From Zonotrichia leucophrys gambelii (taxonomy: Eukaryota; Chordata; Aves; Passeriformes; Passerellidae), in contig NC_088170.1 in the NCBI RefSeq assembly GCF_028769735.1, forward strand, positions 43,568,585 through 43,632,584: a DNA stretch of 64,000 bases. Reading direction: 5' to 3'. Both the position numbers and the translations under genes were made by a program. The notes below the pieces were generated by a model, which was not told the origin of the DNA, ran no database searches, and saw nothing but the letters and a program-made list of their open reading frames with translations. Of the stretch, positions 1-12,800 are shown one piece after another; positions within the stretch are counted from its first letter, which is position 1, and each line of letters starts with the position of its first letter.

Positions 1-1167
1 ATTTTTAAAATAAGGTAGTCTTGCTGAAGAAGTGGCTTGATCCTCAGTTGGGAATTGGCTGGAGGTGCCAGGAAGCAGCAATAAGGCTGTAGGAAAATGG
101 ACAAGGAGGTAGAAATTGGACTGTGTAGGGAGTGGGTTTGCTGTACTATTTGGTGTGGGCTTTCATAAGGGGTATGTTTTGATCTTAAATTTTACTGACT
201 TAGCTCTTGGTCTGAACTATGGCTACAGAATGGGTCAAAGAGAATGTTTTGCACAGACTTTACACCTCTAAAAATTTTGGGAAATGTCCAAATGTGAAGA
301 AAACCATTGGCTTGTCATTTTCTAGTTAGTTTGATTACTCTTCACCTAGTATTAGATGATGTGTATGTGGTTATAATGGTAACCACATACCATTTTATTT
401 TAATTGATTAATTGTTTCCAGACATATTCAGTTTCAAGAGCATAGAAAAGATTGGAAATTAATATGGAAAGATTGGAAATTTTCCTCCCTAGTCAGAAGG
501 AGGAAGGGGAGTGCTTCTACAGAGATGCTTCTTTATGGTCAGCTCTGGACACTTGCAGTTCTAGAGGAGTGCAGAAACTTGAGCAATAGTTAAGAGAGGA
601 GATGAAAGCTTGCCACTTTAGTATCATGCTACATTGACTTAAAAATGTATCTTAAAATTTATCTCCCTCCCCACAATAATTAGGACTCTGCTTTAGGGAA
701 ACTTTTTTTTTGCCCCCTTAACCAATTGTATTTTATTGTATGTTGAATGCAGCTGAGCTGATACTTGCATAAGAATCAGATCATGCTGGTACTAGTACAA
801 AGGTCAGTAATTTGATATGTTGTCCCTAATGTTTAATAAATGGACATTGCTTGCTTCTTTTGGCCCCCAAACTTTCTAATTGCACAGATCAGCAGAGGAT
901 TATACTAAGTACACTAACTTGCCAGATTTTCTTGACAACAGATCAACTCACATAGAACAAAAATATGTTTGGATCCAGGAGATGAGGAAGGAATGTATGT
1001 CTTCTGTAGTCCATGAAGGCAAAGGAAATGAAAGCTGTGCTCTCCTGCAGCTTTATCATGGCTATCTGGGCTAGGTTTGAAATAAAATTCAAAGTCTTGA
1101 AACTATTTTTTTAATTTATTTCTTTGTTCAATACAGTTTAACTCTTCTCTCTTTTTCCTTTCATCAG
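1..1167 (+). other. ZCRB1: ZCRB1 first intron (3' part)
   Basis: No exon, CpG island or repeat seen. The stretch ends at the acceptor of the first coding exon. The absence of a CpG-rich patch argues that the ZCRB1 promoter is left of the window. Confidence 0.75.
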
Positions 1168-1255
1168 AAAAATGAGTGGTGGGTTGGCACCAAGCAAAAG
1201 CACAGTGTATGTGTCCAATTTACCCTTTGCTTTGACTAACAATGATCTGTACAGG
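1168..1255 (+). CDS. ZCRB1: ZCRB1 first coding exon (4 nt of 5' UTR, then residues 1-28)
   Basis: The acceptor has a strong pyrimidine tract (ctctttttcctttcatcag) ending at 1167. Four leader bases precede the ATG at 1172. The exon ends with the AGG codon of Arg28, followed by a good gtaagt donor at 1256. It encodes the first RRM strand with RNP2. The acceptor upstream of the ATG shows that an additional 5' non-coding exon exists beyond the left edge. Confidence 0.95.
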
Positions 1256-4200
1256 GTAAGTTTTAAGAGATGCATTGTTTAGATTAAACTTGTTGACAAC
1301 AATTTTGACTGTAAAATCAATACTGATATATAAGTTTGTCATGATAAATTTATTATTAGTGAAATGCAATTGTCTGTTGTTAAATCTTTTTATTTTGTTT
1401 TATATTTCAGATATTTTCAAAGTATGGGAAAGTTGTCAAGTAAGTGACCTGATATGGCCTTCTATTTTTGTACCTCTCGTTTTAAATATTTTATGTCTTT
1501 CCTTCACTTGAAAGTCTTAAGCTTTTTGTAATTAAAGTATGAATGTGGAACTGTATTGAAGTTCTATTCATTTTTAATAAAGTATAAATTTAATTTAACA
1601 ACTGAAAGTTCTTGCAGTTACATACATAATACAAGAATATTTGTGTTTGGGACAGGTTTTGCTAACCATTTTTGAAGAGCAAGTAGAATGTTGTTACATA
1701 GCATCAGTCTTTTCTCTGAAATAGTTGAAACAGTGTTCTTCTAGTATCATTCCCCTTTCCTTCACCACTGTGGGGCACAGTGGGTAAGTGTGAAAGTGAG
1801 AACTTCTTATGTGAACTAGATGTCACAGTTCCCACAATTGCAGCGTGCAGTTCTCTGTGATTCTAGAGGGGCTGATCATTGTTACTGCTTAGTGTTTTAC
1901 CTAAAGCTACATGTAAGGCTGCATTAATGGCTTTCACTATGTGGGGTATTTGTGAACAATATATGTGAATATCTGCCTCTGTGTTCAAATGCTAGAAAGA
2001 AATGCCACAGGAAGGAACTGACTGGTTTGTTTCTTTTTTTTTAATTGGTCAGAATAAGGTGACTCAAGTCTTCAGTTTTTAAATAAACCAGCAAGTATCT
2101 TCTCTAATTTCTAGTCTGTTGCAGTAACCTGTGAGATACAGAGTTTCAAAGTTTATGAAGTCTCAGAAGTGTGTTTCAGGTTACAAATAGCAGGAAAAGC
2201 AAATATATTCTGACTATTATGACTTCAACTGAGTTTGTTCAGTAAGAAATCAGACTTTCTATGGCTCCGAGAAGTTCCCGAGTTTTTAAAGATTTGTCAC
2301 ACTTGATTCTTTCTTTTCTTGTGTTATTAACTGGTATGTTCAATATCCTGATTAGAAGTCTGACAGTCATACCAGGCTTCTGTTGGAATTCTCCAAAGAG
2401 TAGATTGGCATAAAAATTAATAGAATTGTCCTAAAGTCAGTTTGATTGACACTTGAACTTAATGCATGCAGTTGGACATGTCCAAGAGGCTTTGTTAGTA
2501 AAACAGTTAAGTTCAACCTTTTTGTGCATGTATTTGGGGAAATTTGAGATTTCTTTACTGCGTTTTTACCATGTGGGTCATCTGTTACTTAAACAGGTTT
2601 TATGTTAAGCCTTCTGTATTGAAGTGGGGTTCGGTTTTTTGGTTACTTCTTAGAATTTTGGCTTGCCCTGTGGCTGAACCTTGTTTTGCCTGTGGTGGAC
2701 ATAGGGAGGAGTGTATTCCCTACTTTTTTATGTGTACTTTGATTTTTATGTACATGCTCCCTGACATTCTGGTTCTCGCTGTTGTTGTTTTGTTAGGTTT
2801 TTTCAGGACTAAATACAACTGACACTAAGATTGAAAGAATTGAGGCTGTGTGGATTCCAGCCATACACACAACCAGGCCCTGTCTTCTAGATTTTTATCT
2901 TTAGGTTTTGTTTTACTGTTTCTAGATTTTCATGAACTTCTCAGTGTGCTATTGAAGCTGTTGATTTCAATGTTAAACTGAAGATTTAACTTTGCATGTC
3001 ATGTGAAATAACACATGCATCTGTGATCTTTGGCTTTCAGTTGGAGATATTTGTAGAACAGTACTACATATAGGTAGTGTTTCCTGTTGTGAACCTGTTT
3101 AGCTGATTAGTCCTACACAAACATAGATTTCTCAGTTTGGAGGCAGTTCACACTGTGATTTTCATCAATAATAGCAATGGTTGAAAGATTACTCATTGAA
3201 TTTTCCTTTCACCTCCAGTATATGTAGTTCCCTCCAGTTAGGTTGCTTGTAAATTTAAAGATTATGTTCTCTGTTCTTCAAGTCACCCAAGGGAATTAAG
3301 AGTGATACTAGTCCCAGAAAGACCCACATGCTTTTTAAAAATCATCTCCACTCTACCTCTAAATACATGGCCAGGTTAGCTGCTCCTTTGAATTTCTGTT
3401 TAATGAGGATTTTTATTGTTAAATATACTTGAACTCTTTTGCTGTGTAACAAAGGTAAGATGCCCCTAAGATTTAAAAGGAAAAAGAAATCTCTGAAATA
3501 ATTTTCATGTGTTTCACTAAAATCAATAATGTGGTTATATGTTTCCAGAGTTACCATTATGAAAGATAAAGACACCAGAAAGAGCAAAGGAGTTGCCTTT
3601 ATTTTGTTTTTGGATAAAGAATCTGCACAAAACTGTTCTCGGGCACTTAATAACAAACAGGTAAGTTGTGGAAAGTTTTTATGGCAGGAGGGTTGGGCTT
3701 TCAGTCCCAAAACATTTACCTTTTCTTTCCAATTTTCTGTAGTTGTTTGGAAGAGTAATAAAAGCAAGTATTGCCATTGATAATGGAAGAGCAGCAGAAT
3801 TCATTCGCAGGCGTAACTACTTTGATAAATCTAAGTGTTACGAATGTGGGGTGAGTAAAACCAAAAATGTAGAGAAATGGACAAAGATTGTGGATTGACA
3901 TAAGAATAACTTAATAATTGAAATAATACTAAATAGTAGTAGTAATAGTAGATGGTAATGAAAGAAACAAAGAGAAATAAAACCCAAGAAAAATAAGTGA
4001 TGCACATGAAAACTATTGCAATGACTGCCTCCTACTCTTTGCTTCAAAGTATCTGCTTTTGTTATATCTTTGGAAGTTCATGATTTAGCTGGCAGTAAAA
4101 TAAATACAGGAAACAACTGTTCTATATAAAGTGAGTTTTAAATTTTAATTAATTCCTGACTTTTTCTGAACATAGTAATGTAGGACAGTGATATTTGGAT

Positions 4201-6362
4201 AGTATTTAATGTCCAATACAAGTGTTATATTCATAACACTTCTTACAGCAAAAATATCACCTCGCTCCTGTGTCATAAATTGTTAATTCTTATGTTTCTG
4301 TCTTGTTTTGAATCTAAACCACGTGTAGTGTATTCAGTTATTGTAACAGACAAAGAAATCTACTGTGCTTGTAGCTTGTTCTGAGTTTGCAGTTAAGCAT
4401 GCATATCACCACTAATCTCTCCATTTCCATGGCAAGCCTAGAGAAGAGTTTGTCTTCTGTGTGCTAATTCAGCATTCCATTTATCTTACTAATTGCTCCC
4501 ATGATTTCCCCCATGAACTTTGCTCATTACAGTTTTTAATGTATAGTTGTTTGTAATGGCTTCTGTTAAGTAATATTTCTTTTTCTCCAAGGAAGCAGGA
4601 CACTTAAGTTATGCTTGTCCTAAAAATATGCTAGGAGAGCGGGAACCACCAAAAAAAAAAGAAAAGAAGAAGAGAAAGAAAATAGTGGAGCCAGAAGAAG
4701 TGTATGTATATTGAGTTACATGTTACTACTTCTTTTAGGAAGCTTTTTCATACTAAACACTTAAATTAAAGATCTATAAATTTTTCTCTCTCCCTGCACA
4801 ATGAAGTGAGGAGGAAGAAGAGAGTGAAGAGGAAGGTGAAGACCCTGCTCTAGATAGCCTCAGCCAAGCCATAGCTTTTCAGGTACAAAATTGAAGCATG
4901 GCATATTTATTATATTTTTTTTAATTCAACTCCCTTCTTTAGCTGCTTTTCAGAAGCTCTGATATACATGCATTTGTCTGTCTGCTCTGTAGCACTTAGT
5001 GGTAGCAGTAGTTGATAACTGTAGTTGGCTTCTTTACATTGCAGGCATGTTCAGTGGAATTTTGTTTGGTTTTCTTGCTCTTTCACTATTGCTGCATTTG
5101 TGTGTTGCAGCCTTTTTTCCATTCAAGCTGCTTTGGTATTTTCTTGTGTCATCTCTGCTGTGATGCTCTGTTAGGTTTTTGCCCACAAATCCCTCCTTAC
5201 TTTGTTGTCTGAGGAGATAAAAAACCAGTTATGTATAAGTGACCAGACACATCCTCTGTCCTCACTGGAATGTCCTTGAACATTTATTACTGGGACACTT
5301 CCTTTGCCCAATACAGACCATCACATTCTCTAACTGACCTCATCTCCCAAAACATACTGAATGCATATTTTTTTATGTAGCTAGCTTATCTAACATCTGT
5401 ATTACTGTCTTTATTACTTCTTTATCTCTACACCCTTTTGCTTCATGAAACAGAACAAGCCTGACTTGATATTCAAATTTCTTGGGTCCCTGGGCAACAT
5501 GGTTGCCTATGTGCCTGTCGTCCCCCCAAAAAAACCCTCAAGAATTAATAACTTTGTTCTGAACGTGACTGTAATGAGTGCAGGACTTTTACATGATGAT
5601 GTCCAAAAAAGTGATGCACATATTCACAGTGTTCCTCTCTTTCCCCAAAAACTCCACAATTGGAAATAAAACCTATAAAGGCAGGAAACATTCTCATTTC
5701 TATTGATGCCTCACTATCACCATCCAAAGATTTTTAACTGGTAAAAATAGGAAGCTTCTATTTAAACTATTAGTTGGATAACCTTCAGTAATAATCCCCA
5801 AAGGCACTCATTATGTGAATGAATGACTGCAAAGGACAATAGATAGAAGACTTATTAACAGAACAAAGCTGATTCAATAACATCAGTTTAAAACATGAGG
5901 CATTTTTTGCTTTAGATCTCAGCTAAAGAGATCTGCTTAGATTTTTTGCTTTAGATCTCTCTATATTTTTGGAAGTTTGCCATAGGCAAAATTCCTCTTT
6001 TTGAGAATACATGATGGTCCAGGCGGCTGCTGTGGTGTAGAAGACAGCTTATATGTGAGAACTACGTTCAGAAATGTTCCCTAGTGCTTTGATCACACAG
6101 TTTATCTGGAAATAAACCCTTGTACTTCTTTAACTTATTTAAGAATTCAGTGTATATTAAGAATTAGCATTGTTATTTGTAGTGCATGTTAATTTTTCTT
6201 AATCCCAGCTAATACTTTTCTTCATTACAGCAAGCCAAAATTGAGGAAGAACAACAAAGATGGACACAGACTGCAGGGGAATCTTCCATTTCAGATGATT
6301 CAAAACGTCCACGGATTAAGAAAAGTGCTTATTTCAGTGATGAGGAAGAACTTAGTGACTGA
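1172..6362 (+). CDS. ZCRB1: ZCRB1, U11/U12 snRNP 31K protein (complete CDS, 7 coding exons)
   Basis: Coding exons are 1172-1255, 1411-1439, 3549-3660, 3743-3850, 4592-4701, 4807-4882 and 6231-6362. Joined they are 651 nt, open throughout, giving 216 aa; the human protein is about 217 aa. In order the protein shows an RRM (about residues 10-88; RNP2 VYVSNL at 12-17, RNP1 KGVAFILF at 51-58), a CCHC zinc knuckle (C107, C110, H115, C120), a lysine-rich run (132-141), an acidic run (149-160) and a C-terminal tail ending in FSDEEELSD. This is the diagnostic ZCRB1 (MADP-1) architecture. Known role: nuclear RNA-binding component of the U11/U12 di-snRNP, which recognises minor (U12-type) introns. The ATG has A at -3 and is the first codon giving the family N terminus [10 protein letters not shown]. 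The promoter and 5' non-coding exon lie left of the window. No frameshift or missing key residue was seen. Confidence 0.97.
1411..1439 (+). CDS. ZCRB1: ZCRB1 29-nt microexon (residues 29-38, split Lys38)
   Basis: This exon is bounded by tatatttcag at 1401-1410 and the donor gtaagtgacc at 1440. It encodes IFSKYGKVV plus two bases of Lys38, which the next exon completes. Including it preserves the frame and the RRM fold; skipping it would shift the frame. At 29 nt it is below the size at which ordinary exon definition works well. Confidence 0.94.
1440..3548 (+). other. ZCRB1: ZCRB1 intron after the microexon
   Basis: 2,109 bp between a gtaagtg donor and a tttccag acceptor. Apart from splice signals I see no repeat, RNA gene or coding segment. 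Open frames inside are short and resemble no family I know. Confidence 0.85.
3549..3660 (+). CDS. ZCRB1: ZCRB1 coding exon 3 (residues 38-75, RNP1)
   Basis: The acceptor is gtttccag at 3541-3548, and the first base completes Lys38. The exon carries RNP1 (KGVAFILF, residues 51-58) and ends in a CAG codon before gtaagttgtg at 3661. Confidence 0.95.
3743..3850 (+). CDS. ZCRB1: ZCRB1 coding exon 4 (residues 76-111, start of CCHC knuckle)
   Basis: It follows an 82-bp intron and a pyrimidine-rich acceptor ending at 3742. It begins [11 protein letters not shown], the last RRM strand, and ends YECG, supplying the first two knuckle cysteines (C107, C110). The zinc knuckle is therefore split by the following intron. 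The donor is gtgagtaaaa at 3851. Confidence 0.95.
3851..4591 (+). other. ZCRB1: ZCRB1 intron splitting the zinc knuckle
   Basis: 741 bp with GT-AG ends. It contains a short imperfect TAG-triplet microsatellite near 3933-3955 and otherwise nothing recognisable. Confidence 0.85.
4592..4701 (+). CDS. ZCRB1: ZCRB1 coding exon 5 (residues 112-148, end of knuckle and lysine run)
   Basis: The acceptor ttttctccaag ends at 4591. The exon supplies His115 and Cys120 of the knuckle, then a lysine-rich segment ([10 protein letters not shown], 132-141). It ends in the middle of Val148 before a gtatgtatat donor at 4702. Confidence 0.93.
4807..4882 (+). CDS. ZCRB1: ZCRB1 coding exon 6 (residues 148-173, acidic segment)
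   Basis: The acceptor AG is at 4805-4806. The exon encodes the acidic run and then the conserved [14 protein letters not shown]. The acceptor is unusual: the pyrimidine tract stops and about nine purine-rich bases (acaatgaag) precede the junction. The donor is CAG|gtacaaaatt at 4883, weak at intron position 5 onward. Confidence 0.92.
4883..6230 (+). other. ZCRB1: ZCRB1 last intron
   Basis: 1,348 bp between the weak gtacaaaatt donor and the ttcattacag acceptor. It holds a 19-bp direct duplication (listed separately) and no recognised element. Confidence 0.85.
5902..5959. repeat. 19-bp direct duplication, period 39
   Basis: The 19-mer attttttgctttagatctc occurs at 5902-5920 and again at 5941-5959, separated by 20 bp that also contain an agatct. 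It is a local duplication in the last ZCRB1 intron; no known element was recognised. Confidence 0.9.
6231..6362 (+). CDS. ZCRB1: ZCRB1 last coding exon (residues 174-216 and stop)
   Basis: The acceptor ttcattacag ends at 6230. The exon begins [11 protein letters not shown] and ends FSDEEELSD with TGA at 6360-6362. The middle of this exon ([14 protein letters not shown]) differs most from the human protein as I remember it, while the ends are conserved. Confidence 0.95.
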   Translation, partial: QAKIEEEQQRWTQTAGESSISDDSKRPRIKKSAYFSDEEELSD

Positions 6363-6885
6363 AATAATACTGTTCTAAATGCATATATCAGATATATATA
6401 GTGTACATTTTGTAAAGTGCTACTAAGTGATCTGTAATACAGGTTTGTTTTGGTGTTGAAGACAGTGAAAATCATGGGGTTGTTTTATTCTGTCCCCTGA
6501 TTCTCCCATCTTTTTATATCTGTGTCTCAAAACCTTTCATTTCAAGGCAACTTTTTAAGAAAATGATGTAATTATACACTTAAATCCAGAAAAGTATCTG
6601 TGAGAGTGCATCTTGCAGTTAGTGTCTAGACCCAAGTCCTAGCAGTGAAATGTTTCATGAGAGAATTTCTCAAGGCTTTTTTCCTAAGAGGAGTTCCTCT
6701 TAGGATGACTGTTAACACCACTGATGCTTTATGTGTTGGTCTGTTTGGAAGCAGTGCTTTAGTAGTACTTCAGTAGATTATGAAACTTGCATTAGTTCCT
6801 CTGCATAGGGTTGAATTTCAGCTTTAAGTATTGTCTTTTTACCATTCGTGCAGTACTATAATAAATTATTGTTACATCAACACCA
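6363..6885 (+). other. ZCRB1: ZCRB1 3' UTR
   Basis: AT-rich sequence after the stop codon with no other open frame. The end is set by the AATAAA at 6860-6865 and an assumed cleavage site about 15-25 nt downstream; a T- and GT-containing stretch follows. The exact 3' end is inferred. Confidence 0.7.
6860..6865 (+). terminator. ZCRB1: Canonical AATAAA poly(A) signal of ZCRB1
   Basis: This is the first perfect AATAAA after the ZCRB1 stop codon, about 500 nt downstream, followed by a plausible CA cleavage context and T-rich downstream sequence. Confidence 0.7.
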
Positions 6886-9800
6886 TTTCTCCTGACTGCA
6901 GTTTGAGTGCTAACAGTAAGTAGGGTTATCCACAGAGTTTTAAATACATTTGGATCTAACCTGGATCACATCTGAGCCTGTTAGCAAAATCCAAAAGGCA
7001 TTGTTTCCTACATGCCTAAAAACAGCTTCCATGTGTACTTGGAACTGTCGTGGTCTCTTAGCAAAGTGTGTTGCCACGTATTTTGCACATAAAGCTTTTC
7101 AGACTTTCTGTGTCCTTAGATCTCTCTAGGGTTCTAGGCATGCTGTCCTGTAGCTGTGATGGTTCCCAAAACCACAGACACGTGGTGGTAATGGTACCCA
7201 TTTTATACTGGTGTGTAGTCTAAACTCTTCACTTTTAGGAAGCACAATATAAAATACATTCACAATTTCACACTTTGAATAAGAGATGAGCTGTCCTCTT
7301 TCTATTTTCAATTCTTCCTGTTTGCTCATCAGGACTTGATTTTCTTCCAAATATAGAAAATGTAAATCCAAATATAACATTATGTATTCTTAATTAATAC
7401 CAATTTATATTCAAAAATGTAACTGCGTGCAAAGCGAAGAAACATGCACACTCACCCTCTAAGCTAATATAAAGTAGTGACATTCAGAACATCCTTCTGG
7501 TGCCTTCTGTTGCTCCTTAAACACAAGAATTCAGAAACAAGAATGAAGTAATTCAAGTTCTTTCTGTGCAAGCTCAAGTCAGAATAGGAAGGAGTATTGG
7601 CCTCTAGATACAGAAAGATCTTGGACTCAGTAATCCAAGGAATGTTTTTAAGACTGACTGACTTTTTGCTAAAAGTACTATATATTAAATCTGAAGCTTC
7701 CTTCACTGAATTTCAGGAAGATCTCTTAATACTTAACAGCTGAGAGCTGAACTGCCAGGCATATTAATAAATAAAAATCACTCTACATCATGTATGTGTG
7801 CAATAATGAAGCTTGAGGAGTTCTAAACTCTACTAAACAAGCAAGTAATGCTGCCAGCATGCTTTTTGTCAAATGTTAGGTTAGGGCTCAATGGCAGTCC
7901 AAAAAAAAAACCCCGAAAAAAAGATTATGCCACTACATAAAATCAGAGTTGGTCTTCTTCTCAAATACCATATTCAATGCTGGTTTTAAAATAAGATAGA
8001 AAACTAGAATTTGACAGAACCAGTTTGACTTGGTCCATGACTTTGGTCTGGAAATATTTGATAGCTTGTAAGAATTAAGATTTCAGTGAAGTGATTAGAC
8101 AGCAATCTTCCAACTTTTATTTCATTACACCTTGTAATGTAGTAGTGGAACTCACTGTCATGAGATTTTTTCAGGATCATGGGGTCAAAAGGATTTGACT
8201 TACATGTGGAGCATGATATTTTAAAATGGTAAAGTCTGCTCAGAAATATCCTCAAATAAAAAATAAAATTGACATTGTTCTGACCTAATACAGTACTTTT
8301 CCAGAGTTCCAGTAGCTGAGGCGCATTGATGCATCTTTCTAGTCTGCTGCTTCTGCCTCACTGCTTTCCCCATAGGGTTTGGTTTTGTCAGCATGAAACA
8401 GTAGCTCTGTCCAGGCTGTTCCAAATGTACCAGTGTTGTTCCTTCATGCTCTTTTGTTCCAAGCATAAAGTCACTTGAGGTAGGTGACATTGGAAAAGAA
8501 ACATAAAAATGAACCTGCTTCTGTGCAGAACTGGGATTTAGAATTTTTTCATGTTAAATCATCTTCCTTTAACTGTTTTCTTAATTCTTAACTTCTGTTG
8601 ATCAGTAATGTGTGTAGTTTTTGTATTAGAAGGCATCTAATGCCTAAAATACAGTCAAAAGGGAATTTCAGGAATAGGATTTTTGCACTTGTCTTCCTGA
8701 ATAATTTTAAGTTTCAGTTCTTTGTTGGCAAGCTAACAAAGCATTTATACGTGAGAAATTCAGAACACTAGCATTAAATAACCATTAAATTAGATAGCAT
8801 AAGTACCTGTTCTTGAATACAAAGTTGTTTTCTAGAGCACCCCCAATGCAGCTGCTTCATTGTGAGGAAAAAAAAAATAAGGCCAAAATTTGTCAATAAA
8901 GTCTCTTTATGACTCTCAGTGTAGAGGGATCTGCTCCTGTTGATGCCTATCCTCCCTTACTCTAATCAGCATGGCTTCAGACTTCCACCTGAATCCCATC
9001 AGGGCTGGGGAGCAAGGGAAAGGGTTAACCAGGCTCCTAATTTAGATCAGGCCAAGAGGGTGCAATTAGTGTGCAAAGCTCAAGCAAGCAGTTGTGCTTT
9101 TGTCAGTTTGGTATCATAAAGCAGGAACAGCTGTTGGTGGCTCTGGGCCAGACAGGTGAGATTGGGTAGCCTTGTTATCAAAAGAGAGAAGAATAGAAAA
9201 TGCCTTGTAGAACAGTTTCCTGTTTTTGTTAGAAAAACCACAGAGTTTTCTTCTGAGAGGTTTGTGTTCAAGCTGTATGTTTGGGGCTATTCTTAATACT
9301 TTGAGGCACTACCTTAGGCTTGCAAACTGAATTCTGGTTTTAGAGTATAAATAATATGTCCCTGATTGTAGAGAAATTTATGCTAAGTGGGAGAGTTTTG
9401 GTTTTTTTTAAATAATGTCAAAATCTCATGTCTCTCTGTAAATATCTACTTACTAGATTTTGTCTTTTGTATTTTCAAAACAGCTTGAAAATTGTCCAAA
9501 TATGTTCTGGGTCATAGGACCTCTCATCTATTGAAATGGCTAACACAGTAGTGTCTACAAAATCACTAGGAGATGCCTTTTATCTGTCCTTGGGGAGGAA
9601 GGGATATGGAAGTGGGATAAGGATGATTAGCTTAATTGATTATAAATGGTATTACTCATACTGTGCCTGTGCAGCACTTGTTAAAACCACTGCAGCCGTG
9701 AGATACAGGAGTAATTTTAGTCCATGTTTAGTAGGCTCCCACTATGTTTCTGGCACATTCAGGTTACTACTCTCAGTAGAGCAATAGAAAGGACTGTAAA

Positions 9801-12800
9801 TATCAAGTACTAAATGTACCTAAATAGGTGATCCCTGGAAGAAATTGTAAACACTTTATCTTTGGCTTCTGGGTCATTGTGTTTTCTGGGATAGCCTTTC
9901 TTTAATCTGCAGAGATGACTGAATGTAGCATAGGAAGGTGAGCTGTGCAGGCTGTTTAAAATTTTAAAATATGGTTTACATCTAGCTTTTCTAAGCAATT
10001 TAATAAGTGCTACTATGAATGTTTCTATTTTATTTTGTATCTGCAGTGTCAATGTGATGATATATTCCATCACTCTTCTATAAAAATATTTCAATAATAT
10101 TCTTCCAAATGTACTATCTTAAAATAACTGGCATTTGATAGCTGATTGCTTTTTAGTATAGATTACAAAACCATTTTTTAGGTGTCCTTAAAATGCTCAT
10201 CCTCAGCAGCTTTGTTTATCTTACAGATCTTAAGAGGGTGAGGGTTGTTTCCTGTAGCTGTTGAAGGCAATTAAAAAAAATTACTACGCTGCTTCTTCTT
10301 TACAGAAAAAGGTGTAAAGTGGAGGATTTAATCACTTTTAATGTAGATGACCTTATTTCTTGTATCTGTGCTGGTATCTGTAAAACATATCCTAGAAGGA
10401 ATAAGCTGAGGAAATAGTCCTTGTAAAGAAAGCAACATTTTTTAGGTTGAACAATTGTACAGGTTTGAGAAACAGCATTCCATCACTGTCAGGCTAACCC
10501 TGACCCTGCTGTGCATTCAAACAGAGGAAATGTGTGCTTATGCATGCATTTAATGGATGTGACAGGTAATGCAGCAAGTAAAGAGTTGCAGAAATTGTGG
10601 CAGTGGAATGTGATAAAAGTGTGTGAAACATTTAACCAACCCAGTTAGGGAATGTGGGTCACAGTGGCTTGAAGAAATACCACAGTTACTAATATGAGAA
10701 GTTTCCTGTCTGATGAATAGGGTGCTTCAGAGAATCAAAAGCAACTCTGAGGTTTTAGGTTCATGAAAGGCAATGGCTATGAACCTACATCAAGATGAGC
10801 GGATCCATTAAAATTCAGTTTTATCAATGTCCAGTTAAAGAGAATTAGAAGGCATCCAAATTTGGTTACTGCATCAAGCTCAGTGCAGTGCTGCAAAAAT
10901 TGTCACTTGGTTGCAGAAGTAAAAATGCATTATTTTAACTACTTGTGTGGAGGCAGAGGATGTAGATGTGCTCTGTTCAAAGAACACATGTGGCTTTGGA
11001 AGAAGGAGGGTCCCAAAATAGAACCAAAAGGCATATTAAAGACTCTGTGGGTATACTGTGAAGTTCCAAGGCGCTAAATTGTATTTTTAGAGAGGGCTAG
11101 AACTGCTTGTACCATGTTTGCTTAATTGAAGAATTGGTGGTTTATATTTGAAAATTATCAACCTTTTGGTAGTACAAGTTTATACTGGTGTTCAAATGCT
11201 CAAGTAAGGAAGAGAAAATAAAGGAGGATACAGTTCTACAAAAGACCTCACTTGAGATGTATTTGATGTGTGAATTTGATTAGGTGGCAAAGAGCCATCT
11301 GCCCACGAAGCCTGGAGCCATGAGGGTGCATATAAAATGAAACGACTGAGCAGCATATGGCAGTTAGGAGAGATGAGAACATGCAGTACTTGGATGTGCT
11401 GCTTTTGAGTTCGTGAACCATGTATCTGGAATGAATGATTGTAGTCCTTGAAATTATGTTCTTTCCAAGAAAGTTTTTGAAAATTTGTCAGCTAGGTTTA
11501 TTTTCATCTGCTGCAACATAACATTCTAAAGAGTTTTTTTTACTGTAGGAGGCTTTCACAGGAAAAGCTTAACTGAGGAAACTTGGTTAATTAAAATCTG
11601 GAACACAGTTCTGTTCCAGGGTGGATTCTCTGGAGTCCCAAGCCTGGGGCATCCCAGAGAATGCAGGGCCCCAGGGCCTTATTCATGTTCATATCTAATT
11701 TAGCTGAAGCTGCTGGAGAATGTCCAGAATTCTCTTCATTCACTGTAAAATTTAGGTCAAGCCCATGATTAAGTACTTGAGTTCAGGGTAAAGTAGCCCT
11801 TGAAAAACTTTCACCTTTTTTTTACTCTGGTGTTATTTGTGCCAGGATGGTGGATTTTGTACTGTATTGCACACCTTTGAAATGGCAAACTGGTTGACAA
11901 GAAGGTACTCAGCTCTCTTGATCTGACTGTGGTAGGAGCACTGCACAGAGATTACTTTGCACCTTTAATAAAGGGACAAGGCATAATTATTATAGCAGCA
12001 TTGTCTGGATGCAATTTCACTGCTTCCAGGGGCTGGGAGCCAGTGGAGAAGGGAAGAAGGCAGGCAGGGCAAAGAATGAGTAAGCAAAATACCCATCCAG
12101 AATAAGTGTATATCAATGTTGCGCTAAACATTTTCAGGTTTCCTTCTACATATTCTCCTCTTCACTGTACTTTAGTTCAGAGTTTATGTGGATTTAATTT
12201 ACAGGGTTTTCTGGAGTATGTACATGTAATATATCTAACTGCACAGACTTCATTTCAGTCACATAGAAGTATGACATGGATTATATTAACGCAAATGAGG
12301 TTCACTGCTTCTTCATGTTGTCTTCATGCCTTAACTGGCTTTTCTGGGGCACAATTGTACCTATCTGTTAGAAGAACTATTCTTTGTACACTTTCTACAT
12401 AGGTAGATTCTGACATGAGAAACTTGAGTGTAAACAGCACAGTGGATTTGTGGATATTAAGAGAATCTGTTCTGGGAAGGAAAGGATAGAGAGCTTCAGA
12501 TGTGAGACAAAAACAAATAAGAAAAATGGCAGATGAGACTGAGTATTTTGGTATCATAGAGTTCAGTATCAGAATAAGGGACAAAAGGGAGCAAAACAGG
12601 TTGATGAAAAAAAAACACACATAGGAGCACATATGCCTGTAGCATTAATTCCCCTCCATTTAAAGAAGGCTTTTATAGGTAGTGAGTGATTCTGCATATT
12701 GCAGTGAAGGTTTGTTTTTCCACATTCAACTCTGCACTCACTTACCTAGTTTTTCTCAGGTGCTAGACTTCACAGCAAGATGGTAAACATGGATGCAACT

